Shown here in pieces: positions 30,056-39,869 of a stretch of DNA of 64,000 nt (positions are counted from its first letter, which is position 1; the number at the start of each line of letters is the position of its first letter). A program made the translations under genes and the position numbers. The stretch comes from Celeribacter persicus (lineage in GTDB: Bacteria; Pseudomonadota; Alphaproteobacteria; Rhodobacterales; Rhodobacteraceae): contig NZ_QAOH01000016.1 in NCBI RefSeq assembly GCF_003050785.1, positions 1-64,000 on the forward strand, given 5' to 3'. The notes under the pieces were generated by a model. The model saw nothing but the letters and a program-made list of their open reading frames with translations. It was not told the DNA's origin and did no database searches.

Positions 30056-31402
30056 TCATTTGCAGAACAGATCGGAACTGAGTCCCAACACCATGAAGGT
30101 CATGATCACCACCATGCCGATGGTCATCATGATGCCCACCGCCCGATCCGGCAGAGGTTTGCCGCGCACCGCCTCATAAGCGTAGAACACCAGATGCCCG
30201 CCATCGAGTACCGGGATCGGAAAGAGGTTCATCAGCCCGATTGCGGTCGACAGCATGGCGACAGTCCAAAGGAAACTGCTCGCCCCGTCGGAAGCGGAGG
30301 TGGAAACCACTTCGGCAATGCCGACCGGCCCCGAAAGGTTACAGGCCGAAATCGCACCGGTGATCATGTGACCGAGGCCCGAAAGCGACATGGAAATGAT
30401 CTGCCAGACCGCGCCGATGCCAGTCGCCATCGCCTCACCGATCCCCACGGGTTCGGTGCCGACAGTAAACAACAACCCACCGGTGATGCCGATCAGCCAA
30501 CGGGTCTCGAATCCACCGTCCTCGCTCGGGATGTCGCGGCGACGCGGCTCCAGCGTGGTCGCGAACGTCTCTCCCCCCGCGTCATTCGGGCGCCAGATCG
30601 TCAGGGTCATGGCCGTTCCGTCATGGCTTCCGACATATTCCTGCAAATCCCAGAAGGTATCGACCGGCTGACCGTCGAGCGCGGTAATCACGTCACCGGT
30701 TTTCAGACCGGCATCGCGCGCCGCCGATTTCGGAGAGACGCCCGCAACGATCACCGGATAGGGGTACGGTCCTTCGACCGAGACCTCCTGGCCATCGCGC
30801 AACACGGTGTAGGATACACGCGCCGCCCGCGGCAGTTCCTCAAGAAAACCCAGAACCTCTCCCGGCTCCGGCACATCGACGCCTTCGACGGCGAGAATCT
30901 CGTCTCCCGGCAGCAAACCGACCTCATAGGGCACGGGTTGCACCTCTTCGATGACGAGCTTGTCCGCCGCCTTGCCGGTCATCAGAACGAAAGCAGTGAA
31001 GACCAGAAAGGAAAAAACGAAATTGAACACTGGCCCCGCCGCCACGGTAAGCGTGCGCGCCCAGAGCGGCGCGCCGGGCATGGTGTGTCGGGCCTCTTCC
31101 GGGCTCATACCGTCGACGGCATGCGCATCGGGGGCGGAGGCGGCATTGGCATCGCCGGCGAATTTCACATAGCCACCGAACGGAAGCGCGGCGATCTGCC
31201 AGACCGTGCCCCGCTTGTCCGTGCGCTGCCAGAGCGGTTTGCCGAAACCGATGGAGAACACATCGGCGCGGATGCCGGACCAGCGACCGACGATATAATG
31301 GCCGTATTCATGCACCGTAACGATGATCGACAGCGCGACGATGAAGAACACCAGCGTGAAAACGCCACCGCCCAGACTGTTCAAAAGGCTGCTGAAATCC
31401 AT
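30056..31402 (-). CDS. rseP: site-2 intramembrane protease RseP
   Basis: 448 residues. The zinc motif HEYGH is at 31-35 in the first membrane helix. GGYVKFAGD follows, then tandem PDZ domains (about 130-290) and the third zinc ligand in IPVLDGGHLVFY (near 395). It cuts anti-sigma factors and other membrane substrates. It sits in the dxr-rseP-bamA order. Confidence 0.96.
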   Translation of the reverse strand: MDFSSLLNSLGGGVFTLVFFIVALSIIVTVHEYGHYIVGRWSGIRADVFSIGFGKPLWQRTDKRGTVWQIAALPFGGYVKFAGDANAASAPDAHAVDGMSPEEARHTMPGAPLWARTLTVAAGPVFNFVFSFLVFTAFVLMTGKAADKLVIEEVQPVPYEVGLLPGDEILAVEGVDVPEPGEVLGFLEELPRAARVSYTVLRDGQEVSVEGPYPYPVIVAGVSPKSAARDAGLKTGDVITALDGQPVDTFWDLQEYVGSHDGTAMTLTIWRPNDAGGETFATTLEPRRRDIPSEDGGFETRWLIGITGGLLFTVGTEPVGIGEAMATGIGAVWQIISMSLSGLGHMITGAISACNLSGPVGIAEVVSTSASDGASSFLWTVAMLSTAIGLMNLFPIPVLDGGHLVFYAYEAVRGKPLPDRAVGIMMTIGMVVIMTFMVLGLSSDLFCK

Positions 31403-31418
31403 GAACCCTTTACCCCCT

Positions 31419-32582
31419 TCAGGCCGCTTGCCGGGCGAAAACCCGCGCCCGCGCTTCTTTATCGGCTTCCAAAATCGTCTCCAAGCTCAGACCATTGCCC
31501 CGCAGGCTCACACCCGCTGACATTTCCGTCAACACCCGCTCGACCAACCGCGCCATGTCGGGAAACCCGATCTTTCGTGCGATAAAAAGGTCAAGCGCAG
31601 CCTCTTTCGCGGCGTTGAACACCGCACCGGCCAGCCCGCCGGTCGCCATCACCTCGCGCGCCAGACGCAATGCCGGAAAGCGGATCTCGTCGGGCGCCTC
31701 GAAGCGAAGCTGACCGACCCTGGCGAGATCGAGCCGTTCGACCGGAAGCTCGCGCCGCTCCGGCCAGTGCAACGCATAGCCGATGGCGTGACGCATATCG
31801 GGCGCCCCCAGATGCGCCATCAGCGCCCCGTCGCGAAACCCCACCAGCGCGTGAACATAGGAACCGGGATGCACCAGCACCTCGATCTGCTCCGGTGCAA
31901 AACCAAAGTATTCTTTGGTTTCAATGATTTCTAGTGCCTTATTGAACATCGACGCGCTGTCGATGGTGATCCGCTGCCCCATGTCCCAGGAGGGGTGCTT
32001 GCAAGCCTGCTCCAGCGTGGCGCTCTCAAGGCGCTCCAAAGACCAGTCGCGGAAGGGGCCGCCCGAAGCGGTGATGATCACGCGTTCGACCTCGGCGGGT
32101 TTTTCGCCCACGAGAGCCTGAAACACCGCCGAGTGTTCGCTGTCGACCGGCAGGATGCGCGCGCCGTGCGCCTGTGCCGTCTCCATGAGCATCGGCCCGG
32201 CGGTGACGAGACTTTCCTTGTTCGCAAGCGCCAGCGTGGTGCCATGACGCAGCGCATGAAGGCCCGGTGCCAGCCCCGCAGCCCCCACGATGGCGGACAT
32301 GATCCAGTCGGCCTCGCGGTCGGCAACCTCGATCAGCGCCTGATCCCCCGCCGCCGCCTCGATCCCCGTCCCTGCCAAAGCGTCACGCAGTTCGGGAAGG
32401 CGGTCCTCATAGGCGGTCACCGCAATCCCGGCGTTCAGGTCTTTCGCATCCTGCGCCAGACGCGCGATATTGCCACCTCCGGTCAATGCCACAACCCGAT
32501 AGGCTTCGCGGTCGCGCCGGATCAGATCAATCGTGGATTGCCCGATGGAGCCCGTGGCCCCGAAAATGGAAATGCGTCGCAT
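31419..32582 (-). CDS. dxr: DXP reductoisomerase
   Basis: 387 residues. The NADPH motif FGATGSIGQST is at 7-17; LANKESLVTAG and the SEHSAVFQ metal-binding region are present. TASGGPFRDW, MGQRITIDSASMFNKALE and EVLVHPGSYVHALV are conserved. It makes MEP for isoprenoids, feeding UppS. It lies 16 bp before rseP and 9 bp after cdsA. Confidence 0.97.
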   Translation of the reverse strand: MRRISIFGATGSIGQSTIDLIRRDREAYRVVALTGGGNIARLAQDAKDLNAGIAVTAYEDRLPELRDALAGTGIEAAAGDQALIEVADREADWIMSAIVGAAGLAPGLHALRHGTTLALANKESLVTAGPMLMETAQAHGARILPVDSEHSAVFQALVGEKPAEVERVIITASGGPFRDWSLERLESATLEQACKHPSWDMGQRITIDSASMFNKALEIIETKEYFGFAPEQIEVLVHPGSYVHALVGFRDGALMAHLGAPDMRHAIGYALHWPERRELPVERLDLARVGQLRFEAPDEIRFPALRLAREVMATGGLAGAVFNAAKEAALDLFIARKIGFPDMARLVERVLTEMSAGVSLRGNGLSLETILEADKEARARVFARQAA

Positions 32583-32591
32583 CGCTTTGCC

Positions 32592-33299
32592 TCAGCCGAA
32601 AATCGTCGCAAGAATGACATAGAGCGCGCCCACGGCCAAAAGCGCATCGAACCGGTCGAGTACGCCGCCATGGCCGGGAATGATGTTGGAGCTGTCCTTG
32701 ACCCCCATTCGCCGCTTGAGCGCGCTTTCCAGCATGTCGCCCAGTTGCGACGCAAAAGAGAGAACCATAGTGGAGGTGACAAAGAACCACAGGCGCACGA
32801 ACCCCTCGGGCATATAGGGGTGCGCATAATAGGCAAAGATCGCAGAACCGGCCCAGCCGCCCAAAATGCCCGACCAGGTCTTGTTGGGACTGATCCGGGG
32901 CCAGAATTTCGGCCCGCCCAGAGTTTTGCCCACGAGGTAACCAAGACTGTCGGTCACCACCACAAGCCCGATCGCATAAAGTAAAAGCGCCCGACCGCCC
33001 TCGTCAGAGAGCGAGACGAGACCGAGACAGCCCAACAGCAGGATAACCAGATAAAGCGCCAGCATCTGCTGATCGCCGGGACTGAAACCGCCCGCCGCCT
33101 GTTTCAGCCGTGCCATGCGCCAAAGCTCCCAAAGCCCGATCAGACCGACCACGATGACCAGAGTGGTGAAGGCTAGATGCCCCGCGAAAACCGCCCCGAG
33201 GCCAACGGCGACCATCACGGCGGCAGACAAAAGCCGCGGGGCCAGATCGCGCCACTTGCCGTTTTTAGGGCTTCCGGGTTTGCCGCCCTGCCCCTTCAT
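32592..33299 (-). CDS. cdsA: phosphatidate cytidylyltransferase
   Basis: 235 residues with about seven membrane helices. The signature is in the last third: SQLGDMLESALKRRMGVKDSSNIIPGHGGVLDRFDAL. PRISPNKTWSGILGG is also conserved. It makes CDP-diacylglycerol. It overlaps uppS by 4 bp. Confidence 0.96.
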   Translation of the reverse strand: MKGQGGKPGSPKNGKWRDLAPRLLSAAVMVAVGLGAVFAGHLAFTTLVIVVGLIGLWELWRMARLKQAAGGFSPGDQQMLALYLVILLLGCLGLVSLSDEGGRALLLYAIGLVVVTDSLGYLVGKTLGGPKFWPRISPNKTWSGILGGWAGSAIFAYYAHPYMPEGFVRLWFFVTSTMVLSFASQLGDMLESALKRRMGVKDSSNIIPGHGGVLDRFDALLAVGALYVILATIFG

Positions 33300-34051
33300 G
33301 GCTTCACCCCACCAAAACGGCGATCACGTCCGGCATAGCGCGAGACGCATTGGGCAAAGACCTCGGCCGTGAAATCCGGCCAGAGCGTGTCGATGAACTC
33401 ATATTCCGAATAGGCCGATTGCCACAGGAGGAAGTTCGAGATCCGCGCCTCTCCCGACGTGCGGATCACCAGATCCGGATCGGGCAGCACGCGGGTGTCG
33501 AGATAGCGCGTGAGCGTTGTCTCATCGACGGTTTCCGGGTCAAGCTCGCCCTTGGCCACATGGCAGGCCATTTCCTTGACCGCACGTGCCACCTCATCGC
33601 GCCCACCGTAGTTGATCGCGATGGTAAGATGGACCTTGCTATTGTCCCTGGTGACCTCTTCGAGATCGTCCATCAACGTCTGGAGTTTCTTGTCGAGCCG
33701 CAGGCGATCACCGATGAAGCGCACCCGCACCCCCTCCGCCACAAGGCCTTTCATTTCGTTCTGAATATAGCGGCGAAACAGGCTCATGAGGCCGGAAACC
33801 TCGATCTGGGTGCGTTTCCAGTTTTCAGTCGAAAAGGCAAAGATCGTCAGGTAGTCCACGCCCAGATCTGGGCAGGCGCGGACGATCTCCTTGACCCGTT
33901 TGGCGCCGGCGTGGTGCCCGAAGAGACGCGGTTTGCCGCGCGATTGCGCCCAGCGACCATTGCCATCCATGATGACAGCGACATGTTTCGGCCCGCCGCC
34001 CGTGGTCTCCCCGGTCGCATCTCCGGTCTCTTGCGGCGATGGCTCGCTCAT
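33296..34051 (-). CDS. uppS: isoprenyl transferase (undecaprenyl diphosphate synthase)
   Basis: 251 residues. A Ser/Gly/Thr-rich extension (1-20) precedes VAVIMDGNGRWAQSRG, with catalytic D29. FAFSTENWKR, YGGRDE and RTSGEARISNFLLWQSAYSE are conserved. It makes the lipid carrier for peptidoglycan and O-antigen. It overlaps cdsA. Confidence 0.97.
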   Translation of the reverse strand: MSEPSPQETGDATGETTGGGPKHVAVIMDGNGRWAQSRGKPRLFGHHAGAKRVKEIVRACPDLGVDYLTIFAFSTENWKRTQIEVSGLMSLFRRYIQNEMKGLVAEGVRVRFIGDRLRLDKKLQTLMDDLEEVTRDNSKVHLTIAINYGGRDEVARAVKEMACHVAKGELDPETVDETTLTRYLDTRVLPDPDLVIRTSGEARISNFLLWQSAYSEYEFIDTLWPDFTAEVFAQCVSRYAGRDRRFGGVKP

Positions 34052-34077
34052 GGCGCCTCACAGTTCGTCTTACACAT

Positions 34078-34099
34078 GAAGCGCCCGGCAGGGCGCTTC
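34078..34099. other. stable hairpin between frr and uppS
   Basis: A 9-bp perfect stem (GAAGCGCCC with GGGCGCTTC) encloses a 4-nt loop. No T-run follows on the minus strand, so it may be an RNA processing or partial-attenuation element inside the operon. Confidence 0.55.
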
Positions 34100-34153
34100 G
34101 CAATCGCTATCATGCGATCCTTGCGGCAAGGCCGACGCGCCCTGCCCACGCGG

Positions 34154-34714
34154 TCACACCTGCATGATCTCTTCCTGCTTGTGCGCAAGAAGCTCGTCGA
34201 TCATTTTGATATGTTTGTCGGTCAGGTCCTGCACTTCGCCTTCCCAGAATTTCTGGTCGTCGTCGGACATGCCGTCCTTGTTCTTCTTGATCTGCTGCAT
34301 CCCGTCCTGACGCACGTTGCGCACAGCGACACGGGCGTGTTCGGCATATTGACCGGCCACCTTGGTCAGTTCGCGGCGACGCTCCTCGTTGAGTTCGGGG
34401 ATCGGCAGCATGATGATCGTGCCGTTGAGCTGCGGGTTGATGCCGAGACCGCTCTCGCGGATCGCTTTCTCGACCTTGTTGACCATGCTCTTGTCCCAGA
34501 CGTTGATCGTCACCATGCGCGGCTCCGGCACGTTGACGGTACCGACCTGGTTGATCGGGGTCATCTGGCCATAGGATTCAACCATGATCGGTTCCAGCAT
34601 CGCGCCCGAGGCACGCCCGGTACGCAGCGAGGCGAATTCCGTGCGCAGGTTGGAGATTGCGCCATCCATCCGTTTCGCCAGATCGGCGGTGTCGAGTTCG
34701 AACTCATCAGACAT
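34154..34714 (-). CDS. frr: ribosome recycling factor
   Basis: 186 residues, the standard length. [37 protein letters not shown] and [13 protein letters not shown] are conserved, and the HKQEEIMQV-type end is typical. It splits post-termination ribosomes with EF-G. It lies 69 bp downstream of pyrH. Confidence 0.97.
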   Translation of the reverse strand: MSDEFELDTADLAKRMDGAISNLRTEFASLRTGRASGAMLEPIMVESYGQMTPINQVGTVNVPEPRMVTINVWDKSMVNKVEKAIRESGLGINPQLNGTIIMLPIPELNEERRRELTKVAGQYAEHARVAVRNVRQDGMQQIKKNKDGMSDDDQKFWEGEVQDLTDKHIKMIDELLAHKQEEIMQV

Positions 34715-34783
34715 GGGTGTTCCCCCTTCTTATCTCTCAATGCCTCCCCGACGGGAAGCGCGTCGCCGCTGCTTATAGCCGGA

Positions 34784-35545
34784 TCAGTTCACCAATGTAT
34801 AGGTGCCTTCACCCGCGAGGATCGACCGGAACCCGCCCGGCGCATCCAGCGGGAAAACGATGAGCGGCAGTTTGTTGTCCCGCGCCAGCGCAATCGCCGA
34901 GGCATCCATGACCTTGAGATTCTTGCGCAGCACCTCGTCATAACTGACGTGATCGTAGCGTTTGGCATCCGGGTTGGTCTTGGGGTCCTTGTCGTATACC
35001 CCATCCACCCCGTTCTTGCCCATGAAAATCGCCTCACAGGCCATTTCGTTCGCGCGCAGCGTCGCCGCCGTATCGGTGGTGAAATAGGGGTTGCCGGTGC
35101 CCGCCGCGAAGATACAAATCCGCTTTTTCTCAAGGTGGCGCACAGCGCGGCGGCGAATATAGGGTTCGGCCACCTCGTTCATGGTGATCGCGGAAATCAC
35201 CCGCGTGTGGATGCCGAGCGCTTCCAGAGCCGCCTGCATGCCGAGCGCGTTCATCACGGTCGCGAGCATGCCCATGTAATCCGCCGTGGTGCGTTCCATC
35301 CCCTGCGCCGACCCCTGAAGCCCGCGAAAGATGTTGCCGCCACCGATCACCATACAAATCTCGACGCCGAGATCGTGCACCGATTTCACCTCTTTCGCGA
35401 TGCGTTCGACGGTTGGCGGGTGCAGGCCAAAGCCCTGATCGCCCATGAGCGCCTCGCCCGAGATTTTCAAAAGCACACGTTTATATTTCGTGGCAGGGTG
35501 GCCACCGTTTAGCACTTGGCCCGGCTCAAGCTCCGCGTCGCTCAT
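34784..35545 (-). CDS. pyrH: UMP kinase
   Basis: 253 residues. [20 protein letters not shown] is the phosphate-binding N-terminus. [21 protein letters not shown] and [16 protein letters not shown] follow, and [11 protein letters not shown] closes the amino-acid-kinase fold. It phosphorylates UMP. It is first in the pyrH-frr-uppS-cdsA-dxr-rseP-bamA run and divergent from miaA. Confidence 0.97.
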   Translation of the reverse strand: MSDAELEPGQVLNGGHPATKYKRVLLKISGEALMGDQGFGLHPPTVERIAKEVKSVHDLGVEICMVIGGGNIFRGLQGSAQGMERTTADYMGMLATVMNALGMQAALEALGIHTRVISAITMNEVAEPYIRRRAVRHLEKKRICIFAAGTGNPYFTTDTAATLRANEMACEAIFMGKNGVDGVYDKDPKTNPDAKRYDHVSYDEVLRKNLKVMDASAIALARDNKLPLIVFPLDAPGGFRSILAGEGTYTLVN

Positions 35546-35697
35546 CAGATGTCCCCGGTATTTTAATGTGGTTTTTTTCGATGTCGTTGATGGCCGCCAA
35601 AATGGTCGAAAACCCCGGCAGGATCAATGCGCCCTTCGCAATATTTTTCCGCTTTTGCCTCTGGACAAACGATCCGCGGAATGCCACCCGCGAAGAC

Positions 35698-36585
35698 ATG
35701 CGCCTGCCGTTTGACATATCGCCCGATCAGCCGGTGCTGATCGCCGGGCCGACCGCCTCGGGAAAATCCGCACTTGCGCTTCAGATCGCCGAAGCGCAGG
35801 GCGGCGTCATCGTCAACGCGGATGCACTACAAGTGTTTGAAAACTGGCGAATTCTGACCGCGCGCCCCTCTGAGGCGGACGAGGCGCGCGCGCATCATGT
35901 GCTCTACGGCCATGTGCCGGGGGAGGCGCAATATTCCGTCGGGCATTGGCTGCGCGATGTGACACCTTATCTCACCGGCTCCCAGCGCCCGATCATTGTT
36001 GGGGGCACCGGACTTTATTTCACGGCCCTGACCGAGGGGCTGGTCGAGATTCCGGAGACCCCGGCGGAGATCCGCGCGCTTGGCGATCAGCGGCGGCTGA
36101 TGGAGGGCGGGCATGCAGGACTTTTGGCGGAACTGGACGCCGAGGACCCGATCACCGCCGCAAAGATCGACCGGCTGAACCCGATGCGGGTGCAACGGGC
36201 CTGGGAGGTGTTGCGCGCCACGGGGCGCGGCCTCGCGGATTGGCAGGCCGACACGCCGCGCCCCGCCCTGCCCCTCTCCGCCTGTTTCCCGATCGTGATG
36301 GACGCCGACCGCGACTGGCTGAATGAGCGGATCGCACGGCGATTCGGAATGATGTTGGACCAGGGCGCACTCAATGAAGCGCGGGCCAATCTGGCGTCAT
36401 GGGACCCCGCTTTACCCTCCGCCAAGGCCATCGGCGCGCCGGAACTGATCGCACATCTGAGGGGCGAAATGACTCTTTCGGAGGCGAAAGAGGCCGCAAC
36501 CATCGCAACACGGCAATACGCCAAGCGCCAGCGCACATGGTTTAGAGCGCGCATGAAAGCCTACCACAAGATATCGCTGCCTTGA
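35698..36585 (+). CDS. miaA: tRNA dimethylallyltransferase
   Basis: 295 residues. The P-loop GPTASGKS is at 17-24; [31 protein letters not shown] and [11 protein letters not shown] are family motifs. It adds an isopentenyl group to A37 of tRNAs, using DMAPP from the pathway encoded nearby by dxr. The ATG at 35698 has only a weak GAAG site. The frame extends to 35566 without protein-like sequence. Confidence 0.95.
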   Translation: MRLPFDISPDQPVLIAGPTASGKSALALQIAEAQGGVIVNADALQVFENWRILTARPSEADEARAHHVLYGHVPGEAQYSVGHWLRDVTPYLTGSQRPIIVGGTGLYFTALTEGLVEIPETPAEIRALGDQRRLMEGGHAGLLAELDAEDPITAAKIDRLNPMRVQRAWEVLRATGRGLADWQADTPRPALPLSACFPIVMDADRDWLNERIARRFGMMLDQGALNEARANLASWDPALPSAKAIGAPELIAHLRGEMTLSEAKEAATIATRQYAKRQRTWFRARMKAYHKISLP

Positions 36586-36644
36586 GCAGTCGTTGCGGGC
36601 GTTCCGAACAAAACACATATCACATTGAAAATACAAGATTTTCT

Positions 36645-36686
36645 TTGACAGCCTTCCAACCGACGTTAGTCTCGTGCAAGTTGCAC
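36645..36686 (+). promoter_or_regulatory. promoter with palindromic operator
   Basis: A -35 TTGACA (36645-36650), 16-bp spacing and a weak -10 TAGTCT (36667-36672) are followed at once by the perfect palindrome GTGCAA-G-TTGCAC (36674-36686), which would overlap the transcription start. This layout suits repressor control of the AraC-type gene. Confidence 0.5.
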
Positions 36687-36759
36687 AAAACGAACACGAT
36701 CCTGCGCCATGCCCGAGAGCTTTTCGAGAAAAATTTTCCAAACTCCACCTCTGGGGGAG

Positions 36760-37641
36760 ATGTCGAAATCCGATACTCTGGCGAAAGCTGCCTCTGAAGC
36801 GCCGAAAAAGCGCAAGACGCGCACGCCCGACATTCCCGACATTCCGGCCCAACCCGCCTACCGCGTGCTGCCTTTGGGGCGCGGCTCCAACACGCTGTCG
36901 ACGGCGGAGAAATGGCGCATGCAGGCGATGCGCAGCCACCGCACGCCGACGCTTTTGTGGTTCACCCGCGGTCAGGGCCGGATCACCGTCTCCGGCGTGA
37001 CCCGAGGCTTTGGGCCGCACAACCTTCTGTTCCTGCCGACCCGCACCATGTACGGGTTCGAACCCGTCGGTCAGGTCATGGGCTACCGGGTGCACCTGCC
37101 CGACGATCCGGCGCTCGGCCTGCCCGAGGAACCGTTGCACATGCGGTTCAGGGAAGTGCATCAGCAAAACGAGATCACCGGGCTAATCGAAGCCTTGCAA
37201 CGCGAGATCGACGGCAGCCAGCCGGGGCGCGAGCGCGCCATGGCGTTGCAGGCGGGGATGATCGCGGTCTGGCTCGAACGCCAGATGTCGGTGATGCCGG
37301 ATTATGACATGGCCCCGGACGCCTCGCGCCGCCTCGCCGCCGCTTTCACCGCCCTGGTGGAAAGCGAACTGCGCGAAGGCCATTCGGTCGGCCATTACGC
37401 CGCCACCCTCGGGGTGACGCCGACCCATCTGACGCGAGCCTGCAACGTCGCCTGTGGCCGCTCGGCCTCGGCGATCCTCGCCGACCGCGTGCATTTCGAG
37501 GCCCGCCGCCTGCTGCGTGAAACCGACCTTCCGGTGAAATCCATCGCCGAAAAGCTCGGCTTCCACTCAGCGGCCTATTTCAGCCGGGCGTTTCACAAGC
37601 ACACCGGCCTGTCGCCCCGGGACTTCCGCCAGACACGGTGA
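36760..37641 (+). CDS. AraC-family transcriptional regulator
   Basis: 293 residues from the ATG at 36760. A basic low-complexity start (KKRKTRTPDIPDIP) leads to a cupin-like sensor (about 30-150). Two helix-turn-helix motifs lie at the C-terminus, including HYAATLGVTPTHLTRACN and SIAEKLGFHSAAYFSRAFHKHTGLSPRDFR, the AraC signature. GGGGG abuts the ATG closely; an ATG at 36709 is the other candidate. The inducer is unknown. It ends at a bidirectional terminator. Confidence 0.88.
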   Translation: MSKSDTLAKAASEAPKKRKTRTPDIPDIPAQPAYRVLPLGRGSNTLSTAEKWRMQAMRSHRTPTLLWFTRGQGRITVSGVTRGFGPHNLLFLPTRTMYGFEPVGQVMGYRVHLPDDPALGLPEEPLHMRFREVHQQNEITGLIEALQREIDGSQPGRERAMALQAGMIAVWLERQMSVMPDYDMAPDASRRLAAAFTALVESELREGHSVGHYAATLGVTPTHLTRACNVACGRSASAILADRVHFEARRLLRETDLPVKSIAEKLGFHSAAYFSRAFHKHTGLSPRDFRQTR

Positions 37642-37663
37642 ACCAGCAGTGGAACATATGAAA

Positions 37664-37693
37664 AAAGGCGGGGCAAAACCCCGCCTTTCGCTT
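37664..37693. terminator. bidirectional terminator
   Basis: AAAGGCGGGG and CCCCGCCTTT with an AAAA-like loop are flanked by an A-run on the left and a T-run on the right. It serves the AraC gene (+) and the secreted protein gene (-). Confidence 0.9.
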
Positions 37694-37714
37694 TTTGGTG
37701 TCGCGTCTCACGCG

Positions 37715-38257
37715 TTACGACTTGTCGTCGGCCTGATCCGGCACGAGCCAGTCGGTCTGCAACTCGGACACATCGGTCACCACCTGATCGGCGAAGGCCA
37801 TGACCATCGCGTCGTAAAACGCGGCCCGGTCCGGCGGCACAATGGCGACATGCACCGGTTTGAAGCCCTCAAGCTCCTCTGCCTTGAGCATGATGTGATA
37901 TTTCTTCAGCGGCTCCTCGGAGCCCGGACCGTCGATATAGACCCAGCCTTCGAGCTGGTTGAATTCGCCGTCATCGCTCAGGTAGGTGGCCCCGAGATTA
38001 GAAATCTCGGTCACATCCACGCGGACGTCATAATCGCCGTCCTCTTCCATCTGATCATTCAGACCGGCAGTAATCGCGAGCGTCAGATCCTCGGCGATGT
38101 CGGGCCAGCGGTCGAGCGCATTCGAATCGACGGCTTCGAGATTGGCCTCGACCTCGACGGAGGCAATATCGAGCGGCTCCGCCAAAAGCGGGGTTGCGGC
38201 CATGGCGGACGAGGTCAAGAGGGCAAACAAAGCCGTGCGTTGCACAGTGCGTTTCAT
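37715..38257 (-). CDS. secreted protein of unknown function
   Basis: 180 residues. Signal peptide 1-26 (ALLTSSAMAATPLLA-EP). The mature part is acidic, with AEDLTLAITAGLNDQM, VRVDVTEISNLGATYLSDDGEFNQLEGWV and DAMVMAFADQVVTDV. This pattern resembles periplasmic proteins of Rhodobacterales, but I cannot name a family. AGGAGA precedes the ATG at 38257 perfectly. Confidence 0.75.
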   Translation of the reverse strand: MKRTVQRTALFALLTSSAMAATPLLAEPLDIASVEVEANLEAVDSNALDRWPDIAEDLTLAITAGLNDQMEEDGDYDVRVDVTEISNLGATYLSDDGEFNQLEGWVYIDGPGSEEPLKKYHIMLKAEELEGFKPVHVAIVPPDRAAFYDAMVMAFADQVVTDVSELQTDWLVPDQADDKS

Positions 38258-38365
38258 GGGTCTCTCCTTTCGGAAGGCGATGCGCAAAGCACCGCGTTTC
38301 ATTGAAAGGATAACCCACCAAGGGGTAGAAAGTTCCGAGCATGGGTCCCGGCCTCTCACGTCGTC

Positions 38366-39010
38366 TCACGACCCGTAGATGATCCGCACGTAATTCATGG
38401 TTTCCTGATAGGGCGGCACACCGGCGTATTTCTCGACCGCCTCCGGGCCCGCGTTATAGGCTGCAAGCGCCAGACGCCAGTTGCCGAAGCGGTTGAACAT
38501 CATCCGCAGATAGCGCGCACCGCCTTCGAGGTTCTGATGCGGATCGTTGATGTTCACGCCCAGAACGCGGGCCGTGTCGGGCATGAGCTGCGCGAGCCCA
38601 GTGGCGCCTTTCGGCGACTGGATGGTCGGGTTCCAGCCGCTTTCCTGTTGCACGAGACGCAGGAAAAGATCGGTCGGCACACCATGTTTGCGCGCCATCT
38701 GTTCGGCGACGGGCAGGTACTGGCCCTTGTAGGCGCCGGTGTAGCGCTGGGTCAGACCATCGGCGCCGAAGCGCTCCGGCTGATAGGTCACAGAGTTGGA
38801 ATATTGTTGCGCAGCACGCCCATCGAGCACATCGAGCTGCGAGGAAAAGATCGCCATGCGGTTGCTGGTCGAAAGCGTGTCGCCTGCCTGTGCGAGGCCA
38901 GGCAAAAGGAAACCGGACAAGAGGCAGATTCCAATCGTCTGCGCACGAGAAAATCTCTGCCCCGAAGCGCCTCGTCCCCGCGTCACCACCATCTTGCGAA
39001 ATCCGTTCAC
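38366..39010 (-). CDS. lytic transglycosylase (SLT domain)
   Basis: 214 residues; GTG start at 39010 with AAGGG upstream. A basic N-region and hydrophobic signal (about 23-42) are followed by the SLT domain from about 98: VAEQMARKHGVPTDLFLRLVQQESGWNP with catalytic E123, GATGLAQLMP, NINDPHQNLEGGARYLRMM and ALAAYNAGPEAV. It cleaves peptidoglycan to anhydro-muropeptides in the periplasm. It lies back to back with ssb. Confidence 0.94.
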   Translation of the reverse strand: MNGFRKMVVTRGRGASGQRFSRAQTIGICLLSGFLLPGLAQAGDTLSTSNRMAIFSSQLDVLDGRAAQQYSNSVTYQPERFGADGLTQRYTGAYKGQYLPVAEQMARKHGVPTDLFLRLVQQESGWNPTIQSPKGATGLAQLMPDTARVLGVNINDPHQNLEGGARYLRMMFNRFGNWRLALAAYNAGPEAVEKYAGVPPYQETMNYVRIIYGS

Positions 39011-39151
39011 CGTTGCCCTTACGCGCGCACTATAGCCACAAAACCGCCCATTTCAAACGACCTCTGCGTCGCAAGCCGTTTTCTGCTTGTCCTCCGCCCC
39101 CCGGGGATGATGTAACGGGGACCAACTCTAGAATCTCAGGGAGAAGTTTGC

Positions 39152-39682
39152 ATGGCCGGGTCCGTGAACAAAGTCATCCTCGTGGGCAATCTCGGGCGCG
39201 ACCCGGAAGTGCGCACCTTCCAGAACGGCGGCAAGGTCTGCAACCTGCGGATCGCCACCTCGGAAAACTGGAAAGACCGCAACACCGGCGAACGCCGGGA
39301 GCGCACCGAATGGCATTCGGTGGCGATCTTCTCCGAACCTCTGGCACGGATTGCCGAGCAGTACCTGCGTAAAGGCTCCAAGGTCTATATCGAAGGCCAG
39401 TTGGAGACCCGTAAATGGCAGGACCAGCAGGGTCAGGACCGCTACACGACCGAAGTCGTGCTGCGCCCCTATCGTGGAGAATTGACGCTGCTCGACAGTC
39501 GTGGCGAAGGCGGCCAGGGCGGTGGCGGCGGCTACGGCGGCGGTTACGATCAGGGCCCCTCCGGCGGTTATGACGATCCGGGCTACGGTGGCTCCTCGGG
39601 CGGTGGCTACGGCGGCGGTTCGCAAGGCGGTTCCGGCGGCAGTTCCCGCCCCTCGCTCGACGACGACGAAATTCCGTTCTGA
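39152..39682 (+). CDS. ssb: single-stranded DNA-binding protein
   Basis: 176 residues. The OB fold (1-110) starts [34 protein letters not shown] and [15 protein letters not shown] follow. A Gly/Tyr/Ser-rich linker (about 117-165) leads to the acidic tip DDDEIPF, which recruits partner enzymes. GGGAGA is well placed before the ATG. It ends with a terminator. Confidence 0.97.
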   Translation: MAGSVNKVILVGNLGRDPEVRTFQNGGKVCNLRIATSENWKDRNTGERRERTEWHSVAIFSEPLARIAEQYLRKGSKVYIEGQLETRKWQDQQGQDRYTTEVVLRPYRGELTLLDSRGEGGQGGGGGYGGGYDQGPSGGYDDPGYGGSSGGGYGGGSQGGSGGSSRPSLDDDEIPF

Positions 39683-39704
39683 GCAGGACAACACTGGACC
39701 AAGG

Positions 39705-39730
39705 AAACACCCCGCAACGCGGGGTGTTTT
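39705..39730 (+). terminator. terminator of ssb
   Basis: AAACACCCCG / CGGGGTGTTT stem with a CAACG-type loop and a TTTT tail, 22 bp after ssb. Confidence 0.93.
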
Positions 39731-39869
39731 CGTGACAGGACTTCGACGCAAAGGCACACCCCGCGACACCTCGTCCCGCCCCCTGAAAAAATTGTCGGAT
39801 GATCCCCATATTAGAGAGTGAAGATCCTGCCAAGGAGCAGGTTTCGTCATCACAGGAGAGGAGATCATC

